Source: JAKEFM01 sp035695825 (lineage in GTDB: Bacteria; Planctomycetota; UBA1135; JAKEFM01). Taken from it: DNA of 64,000 nt. Below are positions 24,026 to 33,419 of the stretch, in pieces (the first letter of the stretch is position 1; every line of letters starts with the position of its first letter). The stretch covers positions 124,001-188,000 of the forward strand of contig DASRRH010000027.1 of NCBI GenBank assembly GCA_035695825.1, in the 5' to 3' direction. The translations under genes and the position numbers were made by a program. Below the pieces are notes generated by a model, which made no database searches, was not told the DNA's origin, and worked only from the letters and a program-made list of their open reading frames with translations.

Positions 24026-24051
24026 GGGATCGCGAGGGTCGGGTGTAGCAT
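24022..24051 (+). promoter_or_regulatory. Putative sigma70-type promoter
   Basis: TTGAGG (24022-24027) and TAGCAT (24046-24051) are separated by 18 bases, with TG just before the -10. The pair overlaps the stop of the lipoprotein gene and lies 50 bases before the ATG of the secreted protein gene. Confidence 0.5.
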
Positions 24052-24101
24052 GCCCCTTGCCGAGGTCGAGCTCGTCTCTCGGCGAGCCGCGGAGGTGCAC
24101 G

Positions 24102-26394
24102 ATGGAAGGTCGACTGGCGCGCGCGGTCCTGCTCGGGGGAGCCCTCCTCTACGTCGACGGCGGGGCGAGGGGGCAGTCCTACGCGACCCTCTTCTCGGAG
24201 AACTTCGAGGGGCCACCCGGCCCCGCCGGGACCGTCGGGGCGTACACGGGAGGTGGACCCCTCCGCGGGGGCGCCCGGCCCCACGCTGTGGCACGCCGAG
24301 GCCTTCTGCGACTCGAATCCGGTGACCGGATACGCGGCGGCTGCGTCGAGCGTCCCCTTCGCGAGCATCGCGAGCGTCCCCGGCTCGGTCTTCCTTTGGG
24401 GGACCGGCGTGAGCGTCCTCACGACGGGTTCCTTCTCCCTCCCCTCCCCCTTCTCCTTCTTCGGCGGGGCGAAGTTCACCTACCGCGTCAACAACAACGG
24501 CTGGATCTCCTTCGCCACTCCCGGACCCGGATTCGACTTCAACGCGCCGATCCCCACGCCGGGCGCCCCCGACGACGCGATCTTCGCCTGGTGGGACGAC
24601 CTCGTCGTCCGGCCGGGCGGCTTCGTCCGGATCCTCGCCGTCCCCGGCGGGGACCTCGTCGTCGAGTGGAACTCCGAGGAGAGGGCTCCCGCGACCGCGG
24701 GGCCGGAGCGCGCGAGCTTCCAGATCGTGCTCCACGCCTCCCCGGCGAACTCGATCGAGCTGCGGTACGACTACGCCGGCTTCGCCTCCTCGCCGGCGAA
24801 CCCGTGGGACGCGACCGTCGGACTCGAGGACTTCGCGGGGACGGTCGGGATCGACCTGACCGGAGCGGGCTCCGGCAACGCCGCCTTCCCGCCCCAGAAC
24901 CTTCTTCTGACCCCCCTCCCGCCGTCCGTCCCGGCGATCCCGCCCAGCATGGGCTCCTTCGCGGCCGCCTACAACCAGGGGGACATCGGGGTCTACACCT
25001 ACGACACGGGAGCGCCCAACGCCGGCGCGATCGAGAGCCCGGCGATCGTCTCGACCTCCGCGAACAGCGCCCTCTACCTGATCTTCGACACGACGCGGCA
25101 GGTCCAGTCGGGCGCCGGATCCTCGTTCGATCAATCCTTCGTGGAGGTGGCGCCCGCGGGCAGCGGCGCCTGGACGATCGTGGGAGCGCTCACGCTGAGC
25201 CCGACGTGCACGGGCCCGGTACAGACCTCCGTCCAGCTCCTCCCCTTCTCCCTCGCGGGGACCTCCTTCCAGCACCGGTTCCGGTTCGACACCGTCGACG
25301 CCTCCGCGAACGGCTACCGCGGCTGGTACGTCGACAACGTCCGGATCGACCAGGTCCTCGCCACGACGACCCCCGTGTTCGCGGAGACCTTCGATTCGGG
25401 CTCGGTCCCCGGAGTGAGCGTCGGGACGATGACGGAGGAGGAGCCGACGACCGGAAACCCGACGAACACGCTCTGGCACGACGAGGGCCTCTGCGACGGG
25501 ACCGGGATCCCCCTCCCGCCCCCTCTCTCCGGCCTGGCCGCCGCCTACCACCAGGGGGACATCGGCGTCTACACGTTCGACACGGGGGGAGCGAACCGGG
25601 GGGCGATCTCCTCTCCTCTGGTCCCCCTCCCCGCGGGCACGAGCCTCTTCGATCTCGCCTTCGACTACTTGAAAGAGGGGGAAGGAGGGGGCACGGGGAC
25701 GTTCGACCAGTGCTTCGTCGACGTGCGGGCGACGGCCTCGGACCCCTGGTCGACGGCCCTCCAGCTCACCGGGAACCAGGTCTGCGCGGCCGGCCCGGCC
25801 GCGGCCTTCGTCTCGGGGACGGGGGGACCCTTCGCTCCCCTCGCCTCGGCGGGGACGGGGCAGTTCCGGCTCCGCTTCGACACGGTCGACGGGGTCGGGA
25901 ACTCCTTCCTCGGCTGGGTCGTCGACAACCTCGCGGTGAACGGCCACGCCACGGCGGCCACGCTCCCTTCCGGACCCTCCTGCCCCGGTGTCGGTGGCTG
26001 CTCCCCCTCGATCGGGTGGTCCGGCCTCCCCTACGTGGGGAACCCCGCCTTCGAGATCCGGCTGACGGGCGCGCCGCCCGGTTCCTTCGCGATCCTCGTC
26101 CTCGGTCTCTCGGCCTCGAGCCCCCCCTGCGCCTTCCCCCTGCCGTTCCCGATCGGGCTCCTCGTCCCCGGGAACGCCTGCGCGCTCGCCGTGTGCCCCG
26201 ATTCGATCCTCCCCGGATTCCCGGTCTCGAGCGGTCCCACCTGCGGCGGAACCTCCTCCCTCGTGGTCGCGATCCCCGTCTCCACGGCCGGCGGCAGCCT
26301 CGTCTTCGCGCAGTGGTTCGTGATCGACGCGGGGTCGCTCCCCTCGCCGGGCGCCCTCTCCGCCTCGCCCTCGCTCCTCGTCACGATCCTTTAG
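24102..26394 (+). CDS. Large secreted beta-domain protein, reading frame broken near 24250
   Basis: The ATG at 24102 (GGAGG seven bases upstream) opens a signal peptide and the first 50 residues (to about A-Y-T-G-G). The protein then continues in another frame from about 24253 to the TAG at 26392. The join needs two extra bases or one fewer, in a G-rich run (GGGAGGTGG), so an assembly error is as likely as decay. The body has a nidogen-like region (V-N-N-N-G-W-I-S-F-A), two repeats opening A-A-Y-N-Q-G-D-I-G-V-Y and A-A-Y-H-Q-G-D-I-G-V-Y with W-Y-V-D-N-V / W-V-V-D-N-L ends, and a beta-rich C-terminal tail. It is probably a surface or exported protein with no visible enzyme domain. Confidence 0.72.
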
Positions 26395-26537
26395 GGTTCG
26401 GCGCCCCGCCGCCGCGCGCTTCCTCGCGCGCTCCTTCGCTCCGCCCGCGCCGGCGGCGCCGCGGCTTCTCAATCCCGCCGCCCGCCGCGCCGAAAAGGGG
26501 CTCGTTCGGACCCGACGAGATCCGCGAGGAGCCCTGC

Positions 26538-27470
26538 ATGATCCGAATCGGAGTGGGCGAGGCGATCGGGAAGTACCGGGTGGCAGGCTTCCTCGGTCGC
26601 GGAGGTTTCGCGCTGGTGTACCTCGGAGAGGACCGCGAGTCGGGAGAACGCGTCGCCCTCAAGATGGGGAACGTCGGCGGAGGCGGCCGCTACGTGACGC
26701 GCTTCCTCGAGGTGACGTCGAAAAAGAACCCCGAGGGCATCTCGCCCGACGAGGCTCCGGCGGAGGCGTGCTTCCTCGGGTCGGGCACCCCCCGGGTCGA
26801 CCTCCTCGACGCCCGCGAGATCGACGAGGTCCTCTCGGACGAGGGGGAGCGGCTGCGCCGCATCCGTTGCCCGAACCTCGTCGCGGTCCGCGACGGCTTC
26901 CTCCACGAGGGCCGCCCGGTCCTCGTCCTCGAGCACGTCCGCGGAAAGACGCTCCGCGAGAAGATCCGCGCCCTCGAGGGGATCCGGGTCAACTGGTTCC
27001 TCACGATCGTCCGCGTCCTCGGACGCCTCGCCGCGAAGGGGGAGCTCTCGTTCCACGGGGACCTGAAGCCCGAGAACATCGTCGTGACCCCGACGGGAAA
27101 GGTCGTCCTCCTCGATCCGGCCTTCCGAAACGACAAACGCGGCCTCTTCACGACGACGCCGGCCTACAACCCCCTCCTTCTTCGCTCGCCCAAGGCGGAC
27201 GTGATGGCGGTCGGGGTCATGCTCTACGAGATCCTCACGGGCGCCCTCCCCTTCGACGAGGCTCCGTGGGACGGAGCCGGCCGCGAACCCTCCGGGGAGG
27301 TCGAGCGCCTCTCCCTCTCCTACTTCCTCTCCTACCCTCCGCCGCACGAAGTGAACGCGAACGTCCCCTCCCCCCTCGAGAGGATCATCTACCGCTGCCT
27401 GGTCGAGGAGGGCTACGGCCTCGCCGAGCTCGAAGCCGACCTCGTCACGTTCCTCAAGAACGCGGCCTGA
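26538..27470 (+). CDS. Serine/threonine protein kinase-like protein
   Basis: The 310-residue soluble protein is essentially a kinase domain. The glycine loop is L-G-R-G-G-F-A (19-25), the ATP-binding Lys42 is in V-A-L-K, the catalytic loop is HGDLKPEN (173-180, Asp175), and the metal Asp193 lies in L-L-D-P-A-F. The usual HRD is HGD and the usual DFG is DPA, so it is a non-RD kinase with an altered magnesium loop. A late V-M-L-Y-E-I-L-T-G-A-L-P-F is normal. The 35-residue insert after the beta-3 strand (G-G-G-G-R-Y-V-T) is unusual. GAGGAG precedes the ATG by seven bases. No sensor domain or membrane segment is attached, and targets are unknown. Confidence 0.82.
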   Translation: MIRIGVGEAIGKYRVAGFLGRGGFALVYLGEDRESGERVALKMGNVGGGGRYVTRFLEVTSKKNPEGISPDEAPAEACFLGSGTPRVDLLDAREIDEVLSDEGERLRRIRCPNLVAVRDGFLHEGRPVLVLEHVRGKTLREKIRALEGIRVNWFLTIVRVLGRLAAKGELSFHGDLKPENIVVTPTGKVVLLDPAFRNDKRGLFTTTPAYNPLLLRSPKADVMAVGVMLYEILTGALPFDEAPWDGAGREPSGEVERLSLSYFLSYPPPHEVNANVPSPLERIIYRCLVEEGYGLAELEADLVTFLKNAA

Positions 27471-27473
27471 CGG

Positions 27474-29327
27474 TCACGGCTGGAGGGTGATCCCGAGGCC
27501 GTCCGAGAAGACGAGCGGGAGCCCGGTCACGGGGGAGCCAAGGTCCGGAAAGACCCACCCCTGGACGTAGAGGACCGCCCCCGGAGTCGCCCCCGCGATC
27601 GAGGGGATCGTCAGGACGCGCTTCCCTTCGCACGCACCCGCCCCGACGAACGGGGCGCCGCTCGTGCCGGCGATGTCGTTCAGCGACCAGCACGGACCCC
27701 CGCCGAAGATCGCTCCGATCTCAATCGGCCACGGCGCCGTGTTCGTGAAACCGATGACGTACATCGCGAAGGCGCCCCCGAGCCCCCGATCCATGGTGAT
27801 CTCGAAGGGGCCCCCGTTCGACACGCTCACCGTGCCGCCGTTCCACCCCATGCGGGGGGCGCAGCCGCCGCTGCCGACGCAGGGGGCCGGGGGATCGACC
27901 GGCTCCACGCCGACGCTGTGCCGGCGCACCGCCAGCGCGTCGATCGTGAGCGGCCGGGTCGTCGTGTTGTCGACGACGGCCTCCCTCGACTGGAAGTAGA
28001 TCGTCCCCGGTCCCGGTTGGGTCAATGTGCCGGAGAACGCCGTCCCGTCGTTCGCGCCGAGGGTCCCGCCGAACCACCCCTCGACGCGGGCGCCGTTCAC
28101 GCGCAACCGGAGCCGCTGCCAGCCGTCGTTCGCCCCCGCGACGATCGGGATCGAGCCGAGGACGAGGTTGTCCGTGCCCCCGTCGTTCTCGTCGACGAGG
28201 TAGAGGACCGCGGTCGTCGCGCCGAGGGTGTCCGTGACGTGGACGTAGGACCACGCGACCCCGGTGTTCGGATCGACGAGACCGAGGACGCCGGCCGAAG
28301 CGAGGAGGCCGGCCGGGTCGGGGTGGTTCCCGAAGGAGTCGGACGTCCCCTGGAGCCCGAGGCTCCAGGTCTCGACCTGCGCGATCGGCGCGCTCCCGTG
28401 GGGGGCGGCGTTCAGGTAGACGTAGCACTCGATCTCGACTTGGTCGGTCGGCCCCACGAGGAGAAGCCCCGCGTTGCCTCCTCCGCCCGGATCTCCGAAG
28501 ACGAGGGCGTTCCCTCCCTGCGGGGAGGCCGGGATCGCGTTGGGGTTGCACGGACCTCCGAAGGGCGGGACGACGGGGCCGACGGCCGTCGGATCGACGA
28601 CGGCGGGGTCGACGAAGGAGCCCCGCCACAGGGGCGAGGGGGTCCCGGGCGCGCCGGCGTCGAAGTCCTCCGCGATCGGGAGGGCCGCGGGGAGGGAATC
28701 GTTCGAGGCGCCCGGCGTCCAGGGGAGGAGGGCGAAGTCCCGGCCGTTGTTGTTCGTGTCCCGGCCGTTGCGCACGCGCGAGAGGCTGAGCGACTGCGCG
28801 CCGTACGGGGGCACGAGGCCGTCGACCAGGAGGTAGTTTCCTTGGATCCCCGGCCCCTCGGCGACCATCCCCATCGGGAAACAGACGTTGTTCTTGTTCG
28901 TCTCGTAGGCGACCGCGTCGACGACGGCGAGGGAAGCGTCGAGGAGCACGATCCACTCCTCGTCGTTCTCGAGCGAATCGGGGGGGATCGGCTGGTTCAC
29001 GTTCGGGACGTTCGTCGCGTTCCCGAGGACCCAGGTGCCGCCGGGGGGGAGGACCGTGCCGGGCGGGATCGTGAAATCGGTGTTGTTGTTCGTCGTCTCG
29101 GCGCAGCCGGGCGCGCAGGAGACCTGGCAGGCGGTCGGGGAGTCCCCGCAGTCGATCGTCCAGCCGGAGAGGTCGACGGGGGATGCCGAGACGTTCAGGA
29201 GCTCGATGAACTCATGCGTGTCGGCGTCGTGGTCGTCGTAGGAGAGCTCGTTGAGGACGACCTGGGCGGCGGCCGGGGACGCGGCGAGGAGCGAAGCGAC
29301 GAGGGGACCGAGTCTGCGCAAGGCCAT
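27474..29327 (-). CDS. Secreted lamin-tail-domain protein with C-terminal surface domain
   Basis: I start at the ATG at 29327 because GGAG lies six bases upstream; an ATG six bases earlier overlaps that site. A signal peptide (ending S-P-A-A-A-Q) is followed at once by a lamin-tail domain: V-V-L-N-E-L-S-Y-D-D-H-D, E-F-I-E-L-L-N, L-S-G-W-T-I, with disulfide-type cysteines. The middle is a jelly-roll/LamG-like domain (about residues 225-460). The last 130 residues form the beta-rich tail that begins P-C-V-G-S-G-G-C-A-P, close to P-G-V-G-G-C-S-P in the 24-26 kb protein. The length is 617 residues. It is convergent with the kinase gene, only three bases apart. Confidence 0.82.
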   Translation of the reverse strand: MALRRLGPLVASLLAASPAAAQVVLNELSYDDHDADTHEFIELLNVSASPVDLSGWTIDCGDSPTACQVSCAPGCAETTNNNTDFTIPPGTVLPPGGTWVLGNATNVPNVNQPIPPDSLENDEEWIVLLDASLAVVDAVAYETNKNNVCFPMGMVAEGPGIQGNYLLVDGLVPPYGAQSLSLSRVRNGRDTNNNGRDFALLPWTPGASNDSLPAALPIAEDFDAGAPGTPSPLWRGSFVDPAVVDPTAVGPVVPPFGGPCNPNAIPASPQGGNALVFGDPGGGGNAGLLLVGPTDQVEIECYVYLNAAPHGSAPIAQVETWSLGLQGTSDSFGNHPDPAGLLASAGVLGLVDPNTGVAWSYVHVTDTLGATTAVLYLVDENDGGTDNLVLGSIPIVAGANDGWQRLRLRVNGARVEGWFGGTLGANDGTAFSGTLTQPGPGTIYFQSREAVVDNTTTRPLTIDALAVRRHSVGVEPVDPPAPCVGSGGCAPRMGWNGGTVSVSNGGPFEITMDRGLGGAFAMYVIGFTNTAPWPIEIGAIFGGGPCWSLNDIAGTSGAPFVGAGACEGKRVLTIPSIAGATPGAVLYVQGWVFPDLGSPVTGLPLVFSDGLGITLQP

Positions 29328-29677
29328 CTGCATCTCCGAGCGAATGAAGCCTCGGTTTCCTGGAACCGGTTGCAGGCTACGGCACGCCGGAGGAGGGGTC
29401 AACCGGCTCGACCCTCGGAAGGGGATGGAGCGCGGGAGGCGGGGGGCCGCTCCCTCCACGCATCGCTCGCGGCCGCGTTCCCCGCCGAACGTCTTCCCGA
29501 GCCGGGCCGGCTCCTCCTCGCCGGCCTTGGGTTCCTCTGCTTCGCGCGTCTCCTCGCCTCCGTCCTCCGGGACCGCGTGCGGATCCGGGCGGGGGCGGGG
29601 GAACCCCTCCGGCCGAAGACGCCCCGGCCCTGAGGGGCCCTCCCGCGGCGAGGCCCGGCCGGGACGGCCCCGCGGGC
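29328..29677. other. Intergenic region upstream of the lamin-tail gene
   Basis: About 350 bases separate the lamin-tail gene from metE. They hold the 13-base element GTTTCCTGGAACC at 29355-29367, which recurs upstream of the FG-GAP gene near 47.9 kb, and a possible short + strand reading frame described separately. Confidence 0.5.
29370..29633 (+). CDS. Possible small ORF with PEP-CTERM-like tail
   Basis: A TTG at 29370 opens 87 codons. The last 40 residues read L-P-E-P-G-R-L-L-L-A-G-L-G-F-L-C-F-A, then a basic end (V-L-R-D-R-V-R-I-R). This matches the PEP-CTERM plan: Pro-Glu-Pro, one hydrophobic helix, then Arg residues. The first half is low-complexity and there is no Shine-Dalgarno, so the stretch may be the tail of a decayed exported protein. 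No exosortase gene lies in the window. Confidence 0.25.
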   Translation: MQATARRRRGQPARPSEGDGAREAGGRSLHASLAAAFPAERLPEPGRLLLAGLGFLCFARLLASVLRDRVRIRAGAGEPLRPKTPRP

Positions 29678-31969
29678 TCAGCGGACCGCGCCGGTTTCCC
29701 GCATTCGCCGCGCCGCGGCGACGAGATTCGCGAGGGCGGGCTTCACCTCCTCCCACGCGCGCGTCTTCAAGCCGCAGTCGGGGTTCACCCAGATCTGGCG
29801 GCGGTCGAGGACCTTCGAGGCCGCCTCCAGGAGCGAGACGATCTCCTCCGTCGGCGGCACGCGCGGGGAGTGGATGTCGTAGACGCCGGGACCGATCTCG
29901 TTCGGGTACCGGAAGCGCTCGAACCCGGCGAGGAGCTCCATCTTCGAGCGCGAGGCCTCGACCGAGATCACGTCCGCGTCCATCGCCGCGATCGCCTCGA
30001 GGATGTCGTTGAACTCCGAGTAGCACATGTGGGTGTGGACCTGCGTCGCGTCGGCGACCCCGCTCGTCGCGAGGCGGAAGGCCCGCACCGCCCAAGCGAG
30101 GTAGGCCGCGCGGTCCGCGCGCCGGAGCGGGAGCCCCTCGCGGATCGCCGGCTCGTCGACCTGGATCGCCGCGATCCCCGCCGTCTCGAGGTCGGCCACC
30201 TCGTCCCGGAGGGCGAGCGCGATCTGGAAGGCCGTCGTGCTCCGCGGCTGGTCGTCCCGGACGAAGGACCACTGGAGGATCGTGACGGGCCCCGTGAGCA
30301 TCCCCTTCACGGGGCGCTTGGCGACCGACTGCGCGTAGCGCGACCACCGGACGGTCATCGGCGCGGGACGCGCGACGTCGCCGAAGAGGATCGGAGGCTT
30401 GACGCACCTCGAGCCGTACGACTGGACCCACCCGTTCTGGGTGAAGGCGAAACCCGCGAGCTGCTCGCCGAAGTACTCGACCATGTCGTTGCGCTCGAAC
30501 TCGCCGTGGACGAGGAGGTCGAGGCCGGCCCGCTCCTGCCACTCGATCGTGCGCCGGATCTCCCCCTCGAGGAGCGCCTCGTACTGCGTCGTGGTCACTT
30601 CCCCCTTCTTCCAGCGCGCCCGCCACGAGCGGACCTCGGCCGTCTGGGGGAAGGAGCCGATGGTCGTCGTGGGGAAGAGGGGGAGCTCGAGCCGCGTCTC
30701 CCGGGCCTTCCGCCGCTCGGGGAAGGCGTGCTTGCGGCGCGCGTCCCCGTCCGTCACCGCCGCCAAGCGCGCCGCGACGGCGGGGCTGTGGATGCGGGGG
30801 GACTTCGACCGGCTCTCGCGCGCCCGGGCGCTCCCGGCGAGGGCGTCGGCGATCGCGCCCCGCCCCTCGGCGAGGCCGCGGGCGAGCCCCGCGACCTCCG
30901 CGAGCTTCTGCTTCGCGAAGGCGAGCCACGACCGCAGCTCGGAGTCGAGCCCTCTCTCCTCCTCGAGGTCGACGGGAACGTGCAGGAGCGAGCAGGAGGG
31001 GGCGACCCAGACGCGCTCGGCTCCGAGCCTCTCCTTCGCCCGCTCGAGCAGGGCGAGGGAGCGCTCGAGGTCGTTGCGCCAGACGTTGCGGCCGTCGACG
31101 ACTCCGAGGGAGAGGATCGTCCCTTCCCCGAGCAGGGGGAGGATCTCGTCGAGCTGCCCCGGCGCGCGGCAGAGGTCGAGGTGGAGCGCGGCGAGGGGAA
31201 GCCCGGCCACCTCCTTCGCGTTGTCGCGCAGTCCGTCGAAGTAGGTCGCGAGGAGGATCTTCGGCGCCCCCTTCGCTCCGGAGAGCGCGCCGTAGGCGAC
31301 GGCGAAGAGCGCGCGATCCTCCGGCGAGAGGTCGAGGACGGCGCAGGGCTCGTCGAGCTGCACCCACTCGGCGCCCCCGGATCGCAGGCGGGTCAGGACC
31401 TCGCCGTAGCAGGGGAGGAGCCGCTCGAGGAGGGCGCGGCGCTCCCGGCCGGGCGCGATCCCCTTGCCGAGGAGGAGGAAGGTGACCGGGCCGAGGAGGA
31501 CCGGCTTCGTCACGATCCCGAGCCCCTTCGCCTCCTCGAGCTCGTCGAAGGGCTTCCCCGAGGCGATCCGGAACTCCTGCCGGGGGGAGAGCTCCGGGAC
31601 GATGTAGTGGTAGTTCGTGTCGAACCACTTCGTCATCTCCATGGCGGGGACGCCGTTGCCGGGCGTGCCGCGCGCCATGGCGAAATACGTCGCGAGGTCG
31701 ACCCGCCCGCCGCGCGGGGCGTAGCGCTCGGGGACCGCTCCGAAAAGGGCGCAGGCGTCGAGGACGTGGTCGTAGAGGGAGAAGTCGTTCGACGGGACGA
31801 GGTCGATCCCGGCCTCCCGCTGCAGCTTCCAGTGCCGGCGGCGGAGCTCTCCGGCCGTCGACTGTAGGAAGGCGGCGTCGGTCCGGCCGGCCCAGAACGA
31901 CTCGAGGGCCTTCTTCAGCTCGCGGTCCTTCCCCATGCGGGGGAAGCCGAGGTTGTGGCTGGCGACCAA
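29678..31969 (-). CDS. metE: Cobalamin-independent methionine synthase MetE
   Basis: MetE transfers the methyl group of 5-methyltetrahydropteroyl-triglutamate to homocysteine in the last step of methionine synthesis. The 763-residue length is standard. The N-terminal half starts N-L-G-F-P-R-M-G-x-D-R-E-L-K-K, and the C-terminal half has T-T-T-I-G-S-F-P-Q-T plus the zinc ligands in T-H-M-C-Y-S-E-F and N-P-D-C-G-L-K-T-R. The start is TTG 31969 with GGGAG eight bases upstream; the next ATG would remove the conserved N-terminus. It is a single gene with no visible SAM or cobalamin riboswitch upstream. Confidence 0.95.
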   Translation of the reverse strand: MVASHNLGFPRMGKDRELKKALESFWAGRTDAAFLQSTAGELRRRHWKLQREAGIDLVPSNDFSLYDHVLDACALFGAVPERYAPRGGRVDLATYFAMARGTPGNGVPAMEMTKWFDTNYHYIVPELSPRQEFRIASGKPFDELEEAKGLGIVTKPVLLGPVTFLLLGKGIAPGRERRALLERLLPCYGEVLTRLRSGGAEWVQLDEPCAVLDLSPEDRALFAVAYGALSGAKGAPKILLATYFDGLRDNAKEVAGLPLAALHLDLCRAPGQLDEILPLLGEGTILSLGVVDGRNVWRNDLERSLALLERAKERLGAERVWVAPSCSLLHVPVDLEEERGLDSELRSWLAFAKQKLAEVAGLARGLAEGRGAIADALAGSARARESRSKSPRIHSPAVAARLAAVTDGDARRKHAFPERRKARETRLELPLFPTTTIGSFPQTAEVRSWRARWKKGEVTTTQYEALLEGEIRRTIEWQERAGLDLLVHGEFERNDMVEYFGEQLAGFAFTQNGWVQSYGSRCVKPPILFGDVARPAPMTVRWSRYAQSVAKRPVKGMLTGPVTILQWSFVRDDQPRSTTAFQIALALRDEVADLETAGIAAIQVDEPAIREGLPLRRADRAAYLAWAVRAFRLATSGVADATQVHTHMCYSEFNDILEAIAAMDADVISVEASRSKMELLAGFERFRYPNEIGPGVYDIHSPRVPPTEEIVSLLEAASKVLDRRQIWVNPDCGLKTRAWEEVKPALANLVAAARRMRETGAVR

Positions 31970-32146
31970 GGAGGAATCTCCCGGAAGAGCCGAGGAGTGT
32001 AGCGCGGAGACGGGCGCGCCGCGAAACGCCCCGTTCCTCGTACCATCGAGGCACCCTCCTCCGGAGCCGGACCGGGCCGAGGAGGGCGTTTACCGGGACC
32101 GGATCTACAAGCACGCCGCTGCGCTGCGGATCGGACTCACGTAGCT

Positions 32147-33385
32147 TCAAGAGCCGGCGGCTTCTCCCGCGAGCGCTCCGGTCGCGAACGCGGCGGTGAA
32201 GTTGTAGCCGCCGATCGGGCCGTCGAGGTCGAGGACCTCGCCGGCGATGGAAAGCCCCGGCACGATCCTCGACTCGAGCGTGCGCGGATCGACCTCGTCG
32301 AGCGCGACCCCCCCGCGCGTGACCTCCGCGCGGTCGAATCCGAGCGTCCCGGCGACGGGGAGCCGCGTCGCGAAGAGCGCGCCCTGGAGGCGCTCGCGTT
32401 CCTCCCGGGCGAGCCGCGCGGCCTGACGATCGGCCGGGACCGCGGCGTTCCGGAGGAGGGAGTCGACGAGGCGCTCCGGAAGCCGCTCGGCGAGGAGCCT
32501 CCGGACCGATCGAGCCCCCTCCGATGCGGCCCACGCGCGAACCCAGCCGGCGAACGATCCGCGCTCCACCGAGGGGAGAAAGTTCACGACGAGCGCGACG
32601 CCGGCCGTCGAGGAGAGCGTCGCGACGGCACCGCTCAGGTTCATGGGGGCGGGGCCCGAGAGGCCGAAGTGCGCGAAGAGGAACCCGCCGCGCCGGGACT
32701 CGAGCGTGCGTCCGCGGACCATGAGCGAGATCTCGACGTCCGGAAGGGTGAGGCCGGACAGCTCGTTCACCCATCCCACCGAGACGGCGAGAGGGGCGAG
32801 CGCCGGCGTCGGGGGCACGACGCGATGGCCGAGCGACTCGAGGACCGGGTAGCCGTCGCCGGCGGTCCCGGTCTTCGCGTACGACTTCCCCCCCGTCGCG
32901 AGAACGACCCGCCGAGCGGCGAAAGTGCCGCGCGACGTCTCGACGAGGAAGCCCCCATCCCGGCGGACGACCCGACGGAGGGGCTCGCCGCCGCGGAAGA
33001 GGACGCCCGCGCGACCCATCTCCCTCTCGATCGCGTCGCGGACGTCGACGGCGCGGTTCGAGACGGGAAAGACCTTCCCGCCGGGCTCGACCTTCGTCGG
33101 AACCCCGAGCGACTCGATCGTCTCGCGCAGCGCGCGCGGACCGAGGAGGCGGAGCGCGGGTCGGAGGAAGGCGCCCTTCCCCCCGAACGCCCCGACGATC
33201 GCCTCGTCCTCGCAGTCGTGGGTGAGGTTGCAGCGGTTCCCCCCCGAGACGAGGATCTTCACCCCCGCTCGCTCGTTCTTCTCGGCGAGGAGCACGCGGC
33301 GCCCGGCGCGCGCCGCGCGGATCGCGGCGAAGAGGCCCGCCGGCCCGGCGCCGGCGACGAGCAGGTCGTAGGACTCGGAGGTCAC
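32147..33385 (-). CDS. HI0933/BaiN-family flavoprotein
   Basis: An N-terminal FAD fold reads L-L-V-A-G-A-G-P-A-G-L-F-A-A (residues 9-22), followed by the family hallmark K-I-L-V-S-G-G-N-R-C-N-L-T (43-55). A second signature, V-L-A-T-G-G-K-S-Y, comes near 160-170 and the C-terminal G-G-Y-N-F-T-A-A-F-A-T-G closes the FAD site. Members are NAD(P)/FAD-dependent reductases; BaiN acts on bile acids in gut bacteria, but most homologs have no known substrate. The 412-residue length is normal. The GTG at 33385 is the start. It is divergent from truD, 34 bases away. Confidence 0.87.
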   Translation of the reverse strand: MTSESYDLLVAGAGPAGLFAAIRAARAGRRVLLAEKNERAGVKILVSGGNRCNLTHDCEDEAIVGAFGGKGAFLRPALRLLGPRALRETIESLGVPTKVEPGGKVFPVSNRAVDVRDAIEREMGRAGVLFRGGEPLRRVVRRDGGFLVETSRGTFAARRVVLATGGKSYAKTGTAGDGYPVLESLGHRVVPPTPALAPLAVSVGWVNELSGLTLPDVEISLMVRGRTLESRRGGFLFAHFGLSGPAPMNLSGAVATLSSTAGVALVVNFLPSVERGSFAGWVRAWAASEGARSVRRLLAERLPERLVDSLLRNAAVPADRQAARLAREERERLQGALFATRLPVAGTLGFDRAEVTRGGVALDEVDPRTLESRIVPGLSIAGEVLDLDGPIGGYNFTAAFATGALAGEAAGS

Positions 33386-33419
33386 GCCCGGGGACCGGGC
33401 CGGCCATCATGCCGGGGAA

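Noticed and set aside
32080..32146. Short coding-like stretch ending before the flavoprotein stop
   Set aside because: About 20 codons with no start or homology; likely chance.
31970..32146. Possible riboswitch upstream of metE
   Set aside because: No SAM or cobalamin consensus elements could be recognised by eye.
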